Made by a program: the position numbers and the translations under genes
Notes under the pieces: model-generated
Databases searched by the model: none
Told to the model about the DNA's origin: nothing
What the model saw: the letters and a program-made list of their open reading frames with translations, nothing else
Source: Gnetum montanum
Taxonomy: Eukaryota > Streptophyta > Gnetopsida > Gnetales > Gnetaceae
Reading direction: 5' to 3'
Assembly (NCBI GenBank): GCA_015680685.1
Contig: MNCI01006837.1
Location: forward strand, 766,685 to 800,029
Length of the DNA stretch: 33,345 nt
Shown here: piece after piece, positions 20,301 through 29,756 of the stretch
Layout: each line of letters starts with the position of its first letter
Numbering within the stretch: position 1 is the stretch's first letter

Positions 20301-20790
20301 ACTAGGTCTAATCTTGCACACTTTTTGCTTAACTGGTGTAATGCTAGGATCCAGTATGATGTTGTCCTGGACTAGATGTGGGTCTAAGCTTGGAATATCT
20401 TTATATGACTAGGCAAATGTTTTAATGTTATTTTGTAAGACTTTAGTGATATCTTGGATACATCAAGGCTCTAATGATGAACTTAATTTAAGGGTTTTCT
20501 CCTCACCACTGTGTGTTGCAATAGGAACCTCAACTAAAGGGTCTTCAATTATGTCTCCTACTTCTAAGTCAAGGGTTTTGGCTAGGTTTTCAAGCCATTA
20601 TAGAGGTTTCTCTATTGAGGTTATGTGGTCTACAAGATTTTCAGGCTCAATATCTAGGTAATCAAGGTTAATACATTATTTAATATTACCATGAGGTCCA
20701 TGTAGGCACAAAGGCAAATTGATTTGCTTCAAGATACTCATACTTTGATCTTGCACACCAAACAAAAGCATATTAAGTGGCACCTAGGTA
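17310..20790 (-). pseudogene. pol of element D: RT, two RNase H domains and integrase
   Basis: The coding trace starts near 20790 (VPLNMLLFGVQDQSM) just after TTTTTACCTAG, a possible splice acceptor. RT: LVPKKNGSIYICIDFQDLNK (20280-20190), DFPLPSIDQLIDTTARHALL, catalytic YVDD (complement of 19867-19878), then the YKLRLNPKK block. RNase H 1 is at 19585-19184 (YYLSHALVAHETQYIEVEKH). RNase H 2 is at 19168-18585 (TNNIAKYED, KVDSQLVVNQVTKVYACKAK, FRNENDIADAIATLA); this extra domain marks Tat/Ogre elements. Integrase: HEGVCCGH and CDTCQ zinc finger (about 18340-18190), MDIIG, IVIDNGHQF and QVEASNR with the 35-residue D-E spacing kept (18111-17731). The C-terminal domain ends in SYLKPYY near 17325. 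At least four frame changes and many stops make it inactive. Confidence 0.88.
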
Positions 20791-20970
20791 AAAATGAATA
20801 AATGCCATAAAACATATGCAAATCTAATGCAACCAAGGCCATCCAAGGTCATGAATGAGATGAGGTCAATTCAAAAAAGTGTAATAGAGGCAAACAAAGG
20901 TCACATAAAGGTAAAACAAAGTGAAATACAAGGAGTAAGGCTACAAATGATTAATAAAGGCCACAATTTT
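20791..20970. other. Short unassigned stretch right of element D pol
   Basis: A+T-rich, with repeated AAGG/AAAGGTC strings. It joins the D pol trace to the second 29-bp block. No gag or protease homology was seen on the minus strand, so the D coding region seems to be cut here or separated from gag by non-coding sequence. Confidence 0.35.
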
Positions 20971-21057
20971 GCTAGTTTTAGGCCTTAGTGGGCCATGATG
21001 CTAGTTTATAGTCTTGGTGGACTATGATGCTAGTTTAAGGCCTTAGCGGGCCATGGT
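20971..21057. repeat. 29-bp minisatellite, block 2 (3 units)
   Basis: Units start at 20971, 21000 and 21029, each exactly 29 bp, with the core GCTAGTTTTAGGCCTTAG then GGGCCATG. A lone diverged unit follows near 21315-21343. Blocks 1 and 2 lie on either side of the D pol gene in the same orientation. Confidence 0.9.
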
Positions 21058-21599
21058 TGCATGGTGTCAATTGATGGTCAAGGAAGGTCAAACCCCACTA
21101 TTTGATACCATTTAAAGGCCAAACAAAGAAAAATAGAGTTGTAATAAGGCAAAAAATGAACATATAGGGCTGTATAAAGGCCATAGAGGGTCAACCATAT
21201 CCACTAGGTAACATAAGTCTGAAAACAATCCAAAACATTACATAATAAGTCAAAAATCAAGTAGAACAGGCCATATATGATAAAATTTGGTTAATATAAC
21301 TTAAAAATGGTTAAGTTTTGCCAGTTTTAGGCCTTAGAAGGCCATGTTTTAAGGTTACAAAGCTATTAGGTGAGTTCAAGCATCAATTTGGGCTATTTTT
21401 GGGCTGTCCAGACCCAAAAATCAAGTGCTTTGAGGCTTCCACGATAAGCTTAGCATGGAAACAAGGATCCTTAGTATGGAAACTAAGGAAAATATGTTTT
21501 AGGGTGCTCAAAGGTCCTAAATTAAGGCCCCAAGACCTTCCCATGATAGCACAAGGCCACATCCATCAAAATTAGGTTCCCTAAAGGTGTATAAAAGTC
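21058..21599. other. Transition between minisatellite and satellite array
   Basis: No gene is recognised. From about 21340 the sequence begins to show drifted pieces of the satellite unit, for example GGCTTCCACGATAAGCTTAG and CATGGAAAC near 21432-21460. A short plus-strand frame at 21318-21575 is not supported by any domain. Confidence 0.35.
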
Positions 21600-24500
21600 A
21601 AAAAGCAGGTTCTAAAGTCTTCCCCCCTTGTTTTCACATTGGCCAATGTAGAAAAGAGGGGGGTTAGCATGGGGAACCAAAATCCAAGAAAAAATGAGGT
21701 TAATCATAGTCAAATAGGTAGCTGGACTTTAGATTTGGAACTTGCACACCTCCTAGCTTTGTTCTAAGGTAATTTGAGATCATTTTGAGGCTCAATAGGT
21801 GTTGAAATGACTTCCCCCCTTCTTCCACGTTGGGTACAATATCCCAAACGTGGAAAAATAGAAGGACATTTATTCGATGGATTCATAGTGATTTTATGGC
21901 TCTTTGACCAAGTTTCTAGGCTCCTTGGGCTACAGACTTCGATTATGCAAGTTTTTAGCTAATTTTGGTCATGTTTTAAGGCTGTTTAAGGGTACTTAAG
22001 GTCTGCCACCATATTTCCATGCTAGGGGAGTTACTCCAACGTGTAAGTATGGGGGGAATGGATTTCAAAGGTTGAAATGAGGTCAAACAAGAGAAATCTT
22101 GAGGTTGTGAGCTCTTAGCCTTATCTGGCGAAGATCTTTGGTTTTTGGGAGTGTCACCTTGTCTCCAAAATGGAAAATAAACTTCCCCCCTTGTTTCCAC
22201 ATTGGGGAGCTTACTCTAGCATGGAAGAAGTAAGAATCCTAGATCTAGGCCAATCTGGATGACAATCGATCGTGCATGTTACCTCTTGAGGTTACTAGGG
22301 TCAAGGGCTATGGATCTATGTCGAAATTTAATAGTTTTGGGCACTTCTAAGTTTTTTTTGGCTTTCCCCATTTTTTCCACACTAAGTCTTCCATGCTCAA
22401 TGTGGAAAATATGGGGAAGTAAATTTTTGACCCATTTTGCTCTTAATTAACTTTGTATGTCAACCCCCAAGGCTACTGGAGTCGAGGACTATGGATCTAT
22501 GTTAAAATTTGATAGTTTTTGGCACTTATAATTTTTTTTTGGCTTTCCCCTTTCTTCCACACTGAGGCTTCCATGCTTATCATGGAAAACAAGGGGGAGT
22601 GAATTTTTAACCCATTTTACCCTCAATCGACTTTGCATGTCAGCACTTGGGGCTACCGAGTTCGAGGACTATGGATCTATGTCAAAATTTAATACTTTTG
22701 GGAAATTCTAAGTTTTTTTTTGGCTTCCTCTTTTCTTCCAAGCTCAACATGGAAAATAAGAAGGAGTGGAGTTTTGATCCATTTTTCCCTCAATCAACTT
22801 TGCATGTTAGTCCATGGGGCTACTAGGGTTGAGGACTATGGATATGACCTCAAGTTTTGGTAATTTTGGGAATCCCCAAGTGGTTTTTTGGCTTCCCCAA
22901 TTTGTTCCATGCTAGGGCTTCCATGATAAGTGTGGAAAACAAGGGGGAGTGGATTTTTGACCCATTTCTCCCTTAATTGACTTTGCATGTCAACCCCTAG
23001 GGCTACCAAGGCTGAGGACTTGGGTTTGGCCTCAAGTTTTGGTGATTTTGGGAATTTCCCAGGTGGTTTTTTGGCCTTCCTCTATCTTTCATGCTAAGGA
23101 TTTTGTGCTTAGTATGGAAAACAAGGGGGAGTGGATTTTGACCCATTTTTCCCTCAATCGACTTTGCATGTCAGCCCCCAGGGCTACCAAGGTCAAGGGC
23201 TTGGGTCTGGGCTTAAGTTTTGGCAATTTTTGGCATTACCAAGTGGTTTTTTTACTTCTCCCATTTCTTCCACATTGAGGCTTCCATGCTCAGTGTGAAA
23301 AACAAGATAGAGTGGATTTTTTACCCATTTTGCCCTCCATCGACTTTGCATGTCAGCCCCTAGGGCTACTGGGGTTGAGGACCTGGGTCTAGTCTTAAGT
23401 TTTGGAAATTTTGGGTATTCTGAAGTGGGTTTTTATCTTCTCATTTTTCTTCCATGCTGATGCTTCCATGATCAATGTGAAAAACAAGGGGAGTGGATTT
23501 TTAACTTATTTTTCCCTCAATTGACTTTGCATGTTAGCCCCTGGGGCTACCGGGGTCAAGGACTTGGGTCTAGCCTCAAGTATTGGCAATTATGGGTATT
23601 CCCAAGTGGTTTTTTGGCTTCCTCCCTTTCCTCCACTTTGAAGCTTCCATTATTAGCATGGAAAATAAGGGGGAGTGGATTTTTGACCCATTGTGACCTT
23701 AATTGACTTTGCATCTTAGCCTCCTGGGCTGTCAGGGTTGAGGACTTGGGTTTAGTCTTAAGTTTTAGTAACTTTGGGCATTCCCAAGCGGTTTTTTGGC
23801 TTTCCAAATTTCTTGCACATTGAGGCTTCCATGCTTGATGTGGAAAATAGGGGGTAGTATGTTTCTGACCCATTTTTCTGTCAATCAACTTTGCATGTCA
23901 GCCCCTGGGGCTATTGAGGTTGAGGACTTGGGTTTGGCCTCAAGTTTTGGTAATTTTGGGCATTTCCAAATGGGTTTTTGGCCTTCCCCTTTCTTCCACG
24001 TTGAGGCTTCCATGTGCAACATGGAAAATAAGGAGAAGTGGATTTTTAATGTCAACCCCTGGGGCTACTAGGGTCAAGGACTTCAGTTTGGCCTCAAGTT
24101 TTTGGTAATTTTGGTCATTTGAAAATGGTTTTTTTGGCTTCCCCCTTTCTTCCATGTTGAGGCTTCCATGCTTAGCATGGAAAATAAGGGAAAGTGTATT
24201 TTTGACCCATTTTACCCTCGATCGGCTTTGCATGTCAACCCCTGGGGCTGTTGGGGTTAAAGACTTGGGTCTGGTCTTAAGGTTTGGCAATTTTGGGCAT
24301 TCCCAAATGGATTTTTGGCTTCCCCCATTTCTTCCATGTTAAGGCTTCCATGCTTAGCGTAGAAAATAAGGGAAAATTCAATTTTTAATTCATTCGACCC
24401 TCAATCAACTTTGCATGCTATCGAGGTTGAGGACTTGGGTCTAGAGACAAAACTGGTCATTTATGAGGTTTTTAAGTGGCTTTTGGGCTTTCCCCATTTT

Positions 24501-25870
24501 TTCACATTGGGGCTTTCATGATTAAGGTTGAAAAATGGGGGGAAAGTATTTTTGGTGTTTTATGGCCACTTTTGGTCATGCATGTGGGCTCCTAAGGTTG
24601 TTGGTGATGATGGTCAATATTTGGTGTCAAAATTTGGCTATCCAGAAGGTTGATAAGTGGTTTTTGGGCTTCTCCCCATTTTTCAATGTTGGGGCTACCA
24701 TGCATAGCATGGAAAAATTGGGGAAAATATTTTTGGTGATTTTTGGCTAATTTTGACCATGCATGCAAATTTCTAGGGTTACTGGTGATGATTACTACTA
24801 CTTGATGTCAAAATTTCATTGTTTCAAGGTTGACAAGGTATTTTTTGAACTTTCCCCCCTTTTTACATGCTAGGGCTTCCATGCTCAGCATGGAAGATTT
24901 TGGGGAAGGCTTTTTGATCACTTTTGTTCATGCATGTAGGCCCCTAAGGTCATTGGTATCGATGGTTGCTATCTGATGTTGAAATTGGACTATGTCAAGG
25001 GCCATAAGCCATTTTTGGACTTTTCCCCCTCTTTACACATTAGGGATTTCATGATTAGCATGGAAACTTTGGGGAAAAGCTTTTTTCATCAATTTTGATC
25101 AATCTAGCCATGCATGAGTGCGCACAGAGTTGCTGAAATCGATCATTAGTTCCTAAGATCAACATTTGGTTATTTTGGGGGCTGTGAGGGGGTTTTCAGG
25201 CTTCCCCCCTTTTTTCCATGTTGGGGGTGTAAGGCTTAGCGTGGAAGAGATCTCTTGAATGAAGAAAGTTAGATCTAGGCCAAATCTATAGCTGATTGAC
25301 CATGCATGTCAAACTTTGGGATTGCTAATATCGACGATCAATGTTGGGCATCAATATTTGATAGTTTGGAGGTTTTTAAGTGCTTTATGAAACTTTCCCC
25401 TTTTCTTCCTTGCTAGTAATGGTGGTCCTAGTGTGGATGAGAGGGGGATAATAGATTTGTGCCATTTTGACCCATTTTGGGACTTCTGAAAGCTCTAAAG
25501 GGTTCTAGCAAGGTTTAGGGGTCATTGGGCATCAACAAATGGTCATTAAGTCATCAATTTAAGTCATTTTTGGCTTTCCCCCCTCTTTCCATGATGAGGG
25601 TGAAAGGCTTAGCATGGAAGAAGTCTCTCCTAGTGTGGGAAACACCGAATCCTAGGTTTCAACTAGTTTTGACTAGTTTCAATTAGGTTTGGTGAGGTTT
25701 GGAGGTTGTTAGAGATGCTTGGAGGGGTTCTAGCCATGTGGGGCCCACGTTGGGGTCATATTTGTGCTAAATGAGTGTTTGGAAGGTAAGAGTGAGTGTT
25801 ACTCCCATTCTTCTACACTAGATACTACTGACCTAGTGTGGAGATCCATGGTACTTAGCCATTCTCATGT
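21600..25870. repeat. ~181-bp satellite-like tandem array with hairpin units
   Basis: Using CTTTGCATGT-type strings as a ruler, units begin at 22451, 22631, 22798, 22981, 23162, 23344, 23525, 23707, 23889, 24226 and 24409; spacings are 180-183 bp except one of 167 and one double step containing a deletion. Each core unit has a CTTCCCCC..TTCTTCCA block, then CCATGC-TTA-GCATGG, a hairpin whose wider arms (C-rich on the left, AAGGGGGAG on the right) also pair, then TTTTTGACCCATTTT and GCCCCTGGGGCTACCGGGGT. The core at 22.26-24.42 kb is uniform. Units to the left (21600-22260) and right (24420-25870) keep the hairpin but drift, with right-flank anchors at 24580, 24760, 24930, 25111 and 25302. Short frames within it are by-products of the period. 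It is A+T-balanced with G and C clusters, and non-coding. Confidence 0.92.
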
Positions 25871-26430
25871 TTTGTTTAAATTTGAAAACCCGGGGTTGAA
25901 AAAGGTAAGTTTGGGTTGCTAAAAATAGAAAGATATTGTAATTTTAATAAATTTGAAAAATGATAAACATGTTTCCATGCTAGTAATGGTATTCCTAGCA
26001 TGGATGCATGGGGATAAGGTTGCCATAATGTTTTAAGCACTGAAATTGGTAAGTTTGGTCAAAAAGGGAAGGCGCAAGGTGGGGCCCATAATCCAAAAAT
26101 TTAAAATTTTGAAAAGTGAGGTTGTTTCTCCCCCTAGAACCAATGTGAACTAAACTTTGACCTCTTTTTCTTCAATGCACTTGTAGTCATGGTGCATTGA
26201 ATTAGTAGTTGGAGTTTCATTTAGGTTTTAGTGGGTTTTATAAGTCAAAATTTGCAAATATTACTCATAATTGTCATTCTTTAGCAACAAAACATCGAAG
26301 GAGAGCTTTGGCCGAAATTCTTGTGGTAGCCACAACCAATATTCAATGTGGAAGACTCCCATCTCCCTTACAGTTAGCATAGAACTCTCCTCTTCTCCTA
26401 ATTTTTCTCTCTCTCAATGCTGAGCCCACC
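25871..26430 (+). other. Leader region with promoter signs
   Basis: After a last hairpin-like unit (CCATGCTAG/CTAGCATGG, 25975-26005) the sequence changes character. TTTATAAG lies at 26237-26244. A long C/T-rich tract with repeated CTCTCTC (about 26380-26415) leads into CCACC and the ATG at 26431. This resembles a plant promoter and 5' UTR of about 160 bases. Confidence 0.35.
26237..26244 (+). promoter_or_regulatory. Candidate TATA box
   Basis: TTTATAAG, 187 bp upstream of the ATG at 26431, with a pyrimidine-rich tract between the two. Support is positional only. Confidence 0.3.
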
Positions 26431-26811
26431 ATGGCGTCAAAATAGAGAGGAGGAAAGAGCAAGAACCCCATAATCTAGAGGATGGATGAGTGCTCTAGGG
26501 AGTTATCAAAGGTTCCAACGCCTATCTCAATTTAGGCTCCATTTGTGATTGCTCCAAGGTAGGAAATTGTATCTATTTTTGCCTTTATTTTTATGATTTC
26601 ATTCTAGTTTTTTGCATTTGAAGTGTTAGGACCATTTTTTTAGATCTTCTTTGATGGGGAGATTATGTCAAAATTATGTCCCACCTCCTATTTTGGCTAC
26701 TCCCATGAAGTACTATGGTTATTTTGCACTTTAGCTTTTGTAGGTTTGATTTTGAAAATAAGCCTTGTTGTTTTGTGCTTTTTGTGATTTTACGTAGTTT
26801 AGATATTTTTT

Positions 26812-26935
26812 TCCAAATTTATGCATGCTTTGCATAATTTAGATGATTTTTCTAAACTTATGCTTGCTTTTTCCAAATTTATGCATAATTTAGATGCTTT
26901 TTCTAAATTTATGCACAATTTAGACTTAGACATAG
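26812..26935. repeat. Short A+T-rich tandem repeat (~30-60 bp units)
   Basis: CCAAATTTATGCAT.ATTTAGATG and TTTTTCTAAA alternate several times. Frames on both strands here (plus 26821, minus 26799) show the repetition as KFMHNLDAFS-type or INLEKAS-type peptides, a by-product of the repeat. Confidence 0.7.
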
Positions 26936-27003
26936 TGTTGGCCATAATGTTTTTAGTTATAATGATTGCAAAATATTGTATCAATGCTTTTATGGAATTT
27001 CTC

Positions 27004-27470
27004 AAGCTAATTTAGATAAATATCCAATAGCTTTTTATAGAAGCTAATTCACCTTTGACTTAGGAAGTTTTCTCTAAATTTGTAAAGAAATCCTAATTAT
27101 TTATAATGCAATGTTGTGATGAAATTAGTTAGGTAAATTTAGATAAACACCTTAGAGCTTTTTATAGAGGCTAATTTCACCTCTAACTGGATGTTTTGTC
27201 ATAATGCAATGTTGTGATGAAATTACTTAGGAAAATTTAGATAAACACCTTAGAGCTTTTTACAGAGGCTAATTTCACCTCTGACTAGATGTTTTATCTA
27301 AATTTGGTAAGTAACTCTGATGGGCCATAATTTTTTGCTTTGAAAGGTTGCAATAGTGCATTTTTGTTGAGTTCCTTAAGCTTATTAGATAAACACCTTA
27401 GAGCCTTGTATAGAGGCTAGTTTCACCTCCGACTAGGATGTTTTCCAAACTTGTTAAGAAATTCTAATTG
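27004..27470. repeat. ~100-150-bp tandem repeat, four units
   Basis: The string TTTAGATAAACACCTTAGAG (or close variants) occurs near 27010, 27138, 27236 and 27384. Each is followed by CTTTTTATAGAGGCTAATTTC and CACCTCTGACTAGGATGTTTT. AGAGG...CCTCT forms a small hairpin in each. Units 2 and 3 are nearly identical; spacing varies because the AAATTTGTAAAGAAAT part is lost in some units. The array is inside the putative intron of the 26431 unit. Confidence 0.82.
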
Positions 27471-27780
27471 GTCATGATGCTTTTGTTTTGCTTTATGTAG
27501 GATCTTCTTGAGGCTTATTCTCATCATAGTGGAGCTAGTGGGCATTTTGTGCTACATTGGTCATCCCAAGACCGATACTCCAAAGCATGACATGCCTCTT
27601 GATGCATTTTATGTTTTAGTTTTTGTTTTAATTATGATCTTGGCTATTACTTACTAACTAGCTATATGTTGTTGCATTTCAAGTCTTAAGAGACTTTGGC
27701 AGCCCCAGCAATGAGGGTGGGGATGATCCACCACTTCCTCCTTCAGATGCCACTCAACAACCTCCTTTAGTTTAGCTGCT

Positions 27781-28028
27781 TGGCTATTTGTTTTTGTCTT
27801 TATGTTGATGGCTATGGTTAGCAAACATTATGTCATGGATGATTATTCTTTGGCATCATTGCTACATATTGTGTTTATAGACATTTTAATTTTAAATCTA
27901 GATATTTGGTTTCAGTTTTGGCTATATGCATTTATAGTTGTAAATGGCTATGTTGATGTTTTTGGTCATGGCTAATTGATGTGATAATAGTCTAAGAAAA
28001 GAGAGATATAATAATAAAATGGAATTTT
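27781..28028. other. Unassigned A+T-rich stretch before minisatellite block 3
   Basis: Rich in GGCTATG/TTTTGGCTAT strings, with AATAAAA near 28012. It could be a 3' UTR of the decayed unit to its left. Nothing else is recognised. Confidence 0.3.
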
Positions 28029-28336
28029 GCTAGTTTTAGGCCATTGTAGGCATAGGTAATATTGTGTGATTGCGGCTACACTGCTAGTTTAAGGCCATGG
28101 TGGGCCATAATGCTAGTTTAATGTCTTTGTGGATGAGAGTGCTAGTTTAAGATCATAATAGACCATTGTGCCAGTTTTAGGCCTTAATGGGCCATAATGC
28201 TAGTTTTAGGCTTTAGCAAGCCATAGTGCTAGTTTTAGGCCTTAGTGCCAGTATTAGGCCTTAGTGGGCCATAGTGCTAGTTTTAGGCCTTAGTGGGCCT
28301 TTGTGCTAGTTTTAGGCCTTAGCGGGCCTTAGTGCC
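28029..28336. repeat. 29-bp minisatellite, block 3, interrupted by element B
   Basis: About ten units, the last few exact 29-mers beginning GCTAGTTTTAGGCCTTAG and ending in GGGCC plus a short variable tail. The block stops in mid-unit at 28336, where the terminal TG of the B LTR begins. Block 3 is the longest and the most uniform at its right end. The interrupted unit implies that the array resumes beyond element B, outside the window. Confidence 0.9.
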
Positions 28337-28901
28337 TGATGAGCGGTGAGGTACCCCTACGCCCAACCATACAAATATGAGCGTTCATGCACGATCAAGT
28401 CGAACTCTATGGACAGGCTAGTTGTGGTATCTAGATAGTTACACGTTGATTGCAGTTCGTTGTCTTCCCCCTTGGACTAGTATTGCTTTGTCATGTATGG
28501 TTTAGTCCAGAGTGAGGCATATGATGTGATCCTAAACTAATGCTACTCCTAGAGACAATGGAAGATCATATTAATTAAACTAATGAGTAGTAGGAAATGA
28601 GTCTAAGCTAGCCTCAGTGTGATGAGTATCTGTTCCTTAATCATCCGTACACATCTTGGACCTCATGCACGACTACTACTGGGGTTACCAAGCATGGATC
28701 CTAGGTACGCTACAGGGTTACCAAGTAGTCACACTGAAATGCTCGTGATTAAGTCGTACTCATTTCGCATTTAACAATAGGAATAGTAAATGATGATAAA
28801 TAAATATTAACTAAGAAAAAAATAAATAACAATAATAATTAACAATAATAATTAAACAATTAAAACTAAGTGAATGCTGCAATGATGAAGTAATCTCGAT
28901 C

Positions 28902-28907
28902 TTTATT
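28902..28907 (-). terminator. Polyadenylation signal in LTR B
   Basis: AATAAA on the minus strand, followed by GATCGAG. The motif is conserved in LTR A and in the diverged LTR at 2223. In a 3' LTR this would end the element's RNA. Confidence 0.5.
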
Positions 28908-29075
28908 TCCGGTCATGTGCGCGTCCAAGTACGTCACACTCAAATAAAGGTGCCGTACAATTACAAGCATCACACTATAGGCATGCACTTGGGAAAATAA
29001 TCTAACTCCTACGAAAAAAATGCAAGGGCTTTGCTACGACTACTCAAAAGATGCCTAAATGAGGCGGAAGGCCCT

Positions 29076-29086
29076 CTTATTTATAG
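29076..29086 (-). promoter_or_regulatory. TATA box of LTR B (3' copy)
   Basis: CTATAAATAAG on the minus strand, identical to that of LTR A. In this 3' copy, transcription would read outward through the LTR into the 29-bp array. Confidence 0.55.
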
Positions 29087-29149
29087 GCTAGGATAGGAAG
29101 CAGCATAAATGGGGCCATGTTGATGCATCGACTATATAGCGCTTCATCA

Positions 29150-29162
29150 TACCCCCATGACT
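29150..29162 (-). other. Polypurine tract of element B
   Basis: On the minus strand AGTCATGGGGGTA abuts the LTR start TGATGAAG. The short G-rich run directly before the LTR is the expected plus-strand primer site and fixes the inner boundary of the 3' LTR. Confidence 0.6.
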
Positions 29163-29756
29163 AAGTAAAAACTCGTCCTGGAGTCAAAGAAAGTGAGGAA
29201 CAAGCTTAATTGAATACACAGTGGATAGATATGGGATTATTGACTGACTAGAAATTTATTCATGCAATAGTGGATATGACAAAATTGGGACACAGACACA
29301 AAATGGCAAAATTTGTGGAACTCATGGGGTTCCCAGTAGTGGTGGCTCCTCCATGGGTGCCTTTCCTTTGTCCTATGCATCAGGCTTCTGAGATTGATAC
29401 CATTGAAGAAGCACCTGACATTTCTCCTCTTCTATTTGAGGATCATGAGCCATCCATGTTGATGTTCCAATGTTTGATGGAGTCGGCACATTTCATGGAC
29501 AGGGCAACTGCAGGAACACTTGATTGGCCTTAACATGCCATGCCGCAAATATCCATCGTTCCTCTTCAAAGGCTTGGGCCCTGACCTCTCCTCCCTTTTC
29601 TTGGATAGATTATGTAGTAACAAGAGTTTCATGATGGATGTTGAATGATGGACTTCTTCTCTGCATGTTTTGCATGAGGTCCTTGACCTTTGCCTCCCCC
29701 AGGTCATTCGGTTGCACCTTGAGAAGGTCCTCCTTGTTGCCTCCTTTTAGGGCCAT
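29163..29756 (-). pseudogene. Vestigial env-like gene of element B
   Basis: The ATG at 29756 follows TGATTATAG, a 3' splice site placed exactly as in element C (13302). The N-terminal 48 codons are open (MALKGGNKED, KVKDLMQNMQRRS, SFNIHHETL) and align with C (SFSIHQQIL at the same distance from the ATG) before a TAA. Beyond the stop the trace is short and degenerate and runs into the purine tract. The transposon-protein core and coiled coil of C are absent, so most of the gene was deleted. Plus- and minus-strand frames at 29270-29533 and 29432-29707 are shadows or fragments of it. Confidence 0.45.

Larger units (their letters stand above)
15722..20790 (-). mobile_element. Element D: Tat-like Ty3/gypsy, 5' part missing or unrecognised
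   Basis: Minus-strand order: RT, RNase H, a second RNase H, integrase (20790 down to about 17310), a 29-bp tandem repeat, then a putative 3' LTR with a TATA box, ending near 15722. The second RNase H and the RT signature (DFPLPSIDQLIDTTARHALL) are hallmarks of the Tat/Ogre lineage. Gag and protease are not seen to the right of 20790. The orientation opposes element C and agrees with A and B. The left end TGTAAAATG at about 15723 would be the complement of an LTR ending in CA. This boundary is tentative. Confidence 0.7.
26431..27780 (+). pseudogene. Decayed spliced gene-like unit of unknown family
   Basis: The ATG at 26431 has a strong plant context (CCACCATGGCG). Its frame runs 42 codons with three TAG stops (26443, 26476, 26533), starts MASK, is Lys/Arg/Gly-rich early, and reaches CCAAG|GTAGGA, a good donor (exon end 26558). 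A matching acceptor, CTTTATGTAG|G, lies at 27500. Joining them keeps the frame and opens 51 stop-free codons (IFLRLILIIVELVGILCY, then GHPKTDTPKHDMPLDAF and another hydrophobic stretch) to TAA at 27655. A further acidic, Pro-rich stretch (DDPPLPPSDATQQPPL, ending in TAG near 27775) may be a later exon. The putative intron carries two tandem repeats. No family is recognised. It could be a host gene remnant or an additional antisense ORF of a Tat-like element. Confidence 0.28.
28337..29149 (-). repeat. 3' LTR of element B (813 bp)
   Basis: On the minus strand it starts TGATGAAGCGC at 29149 and ends CGCTCATCA at 28337. The TATA box is at 29076-29086 and AATAAA at 28902-28907. U3 is only about 63 bp and lacks the 33-bp repeats of LTR A. 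It contains an AATAATAATTAACAATAATAA run (about 28826-28858). Its boundaries are fixed by the purine tract on one side and the broken 29-bp array on the other. Confidence 0.88.

Noticed and set aside
22259-24750. Many 60-116-codon frames on both strands
   Set aside because: They recur with the ~181-bp period of the satellite array and show its repeats in translation.
17172-28336. 29-bp repeats as a possible CRISPR array
   Set aside because: Units are head to tail without unique spacers, and all context is plant nuclear transposons.
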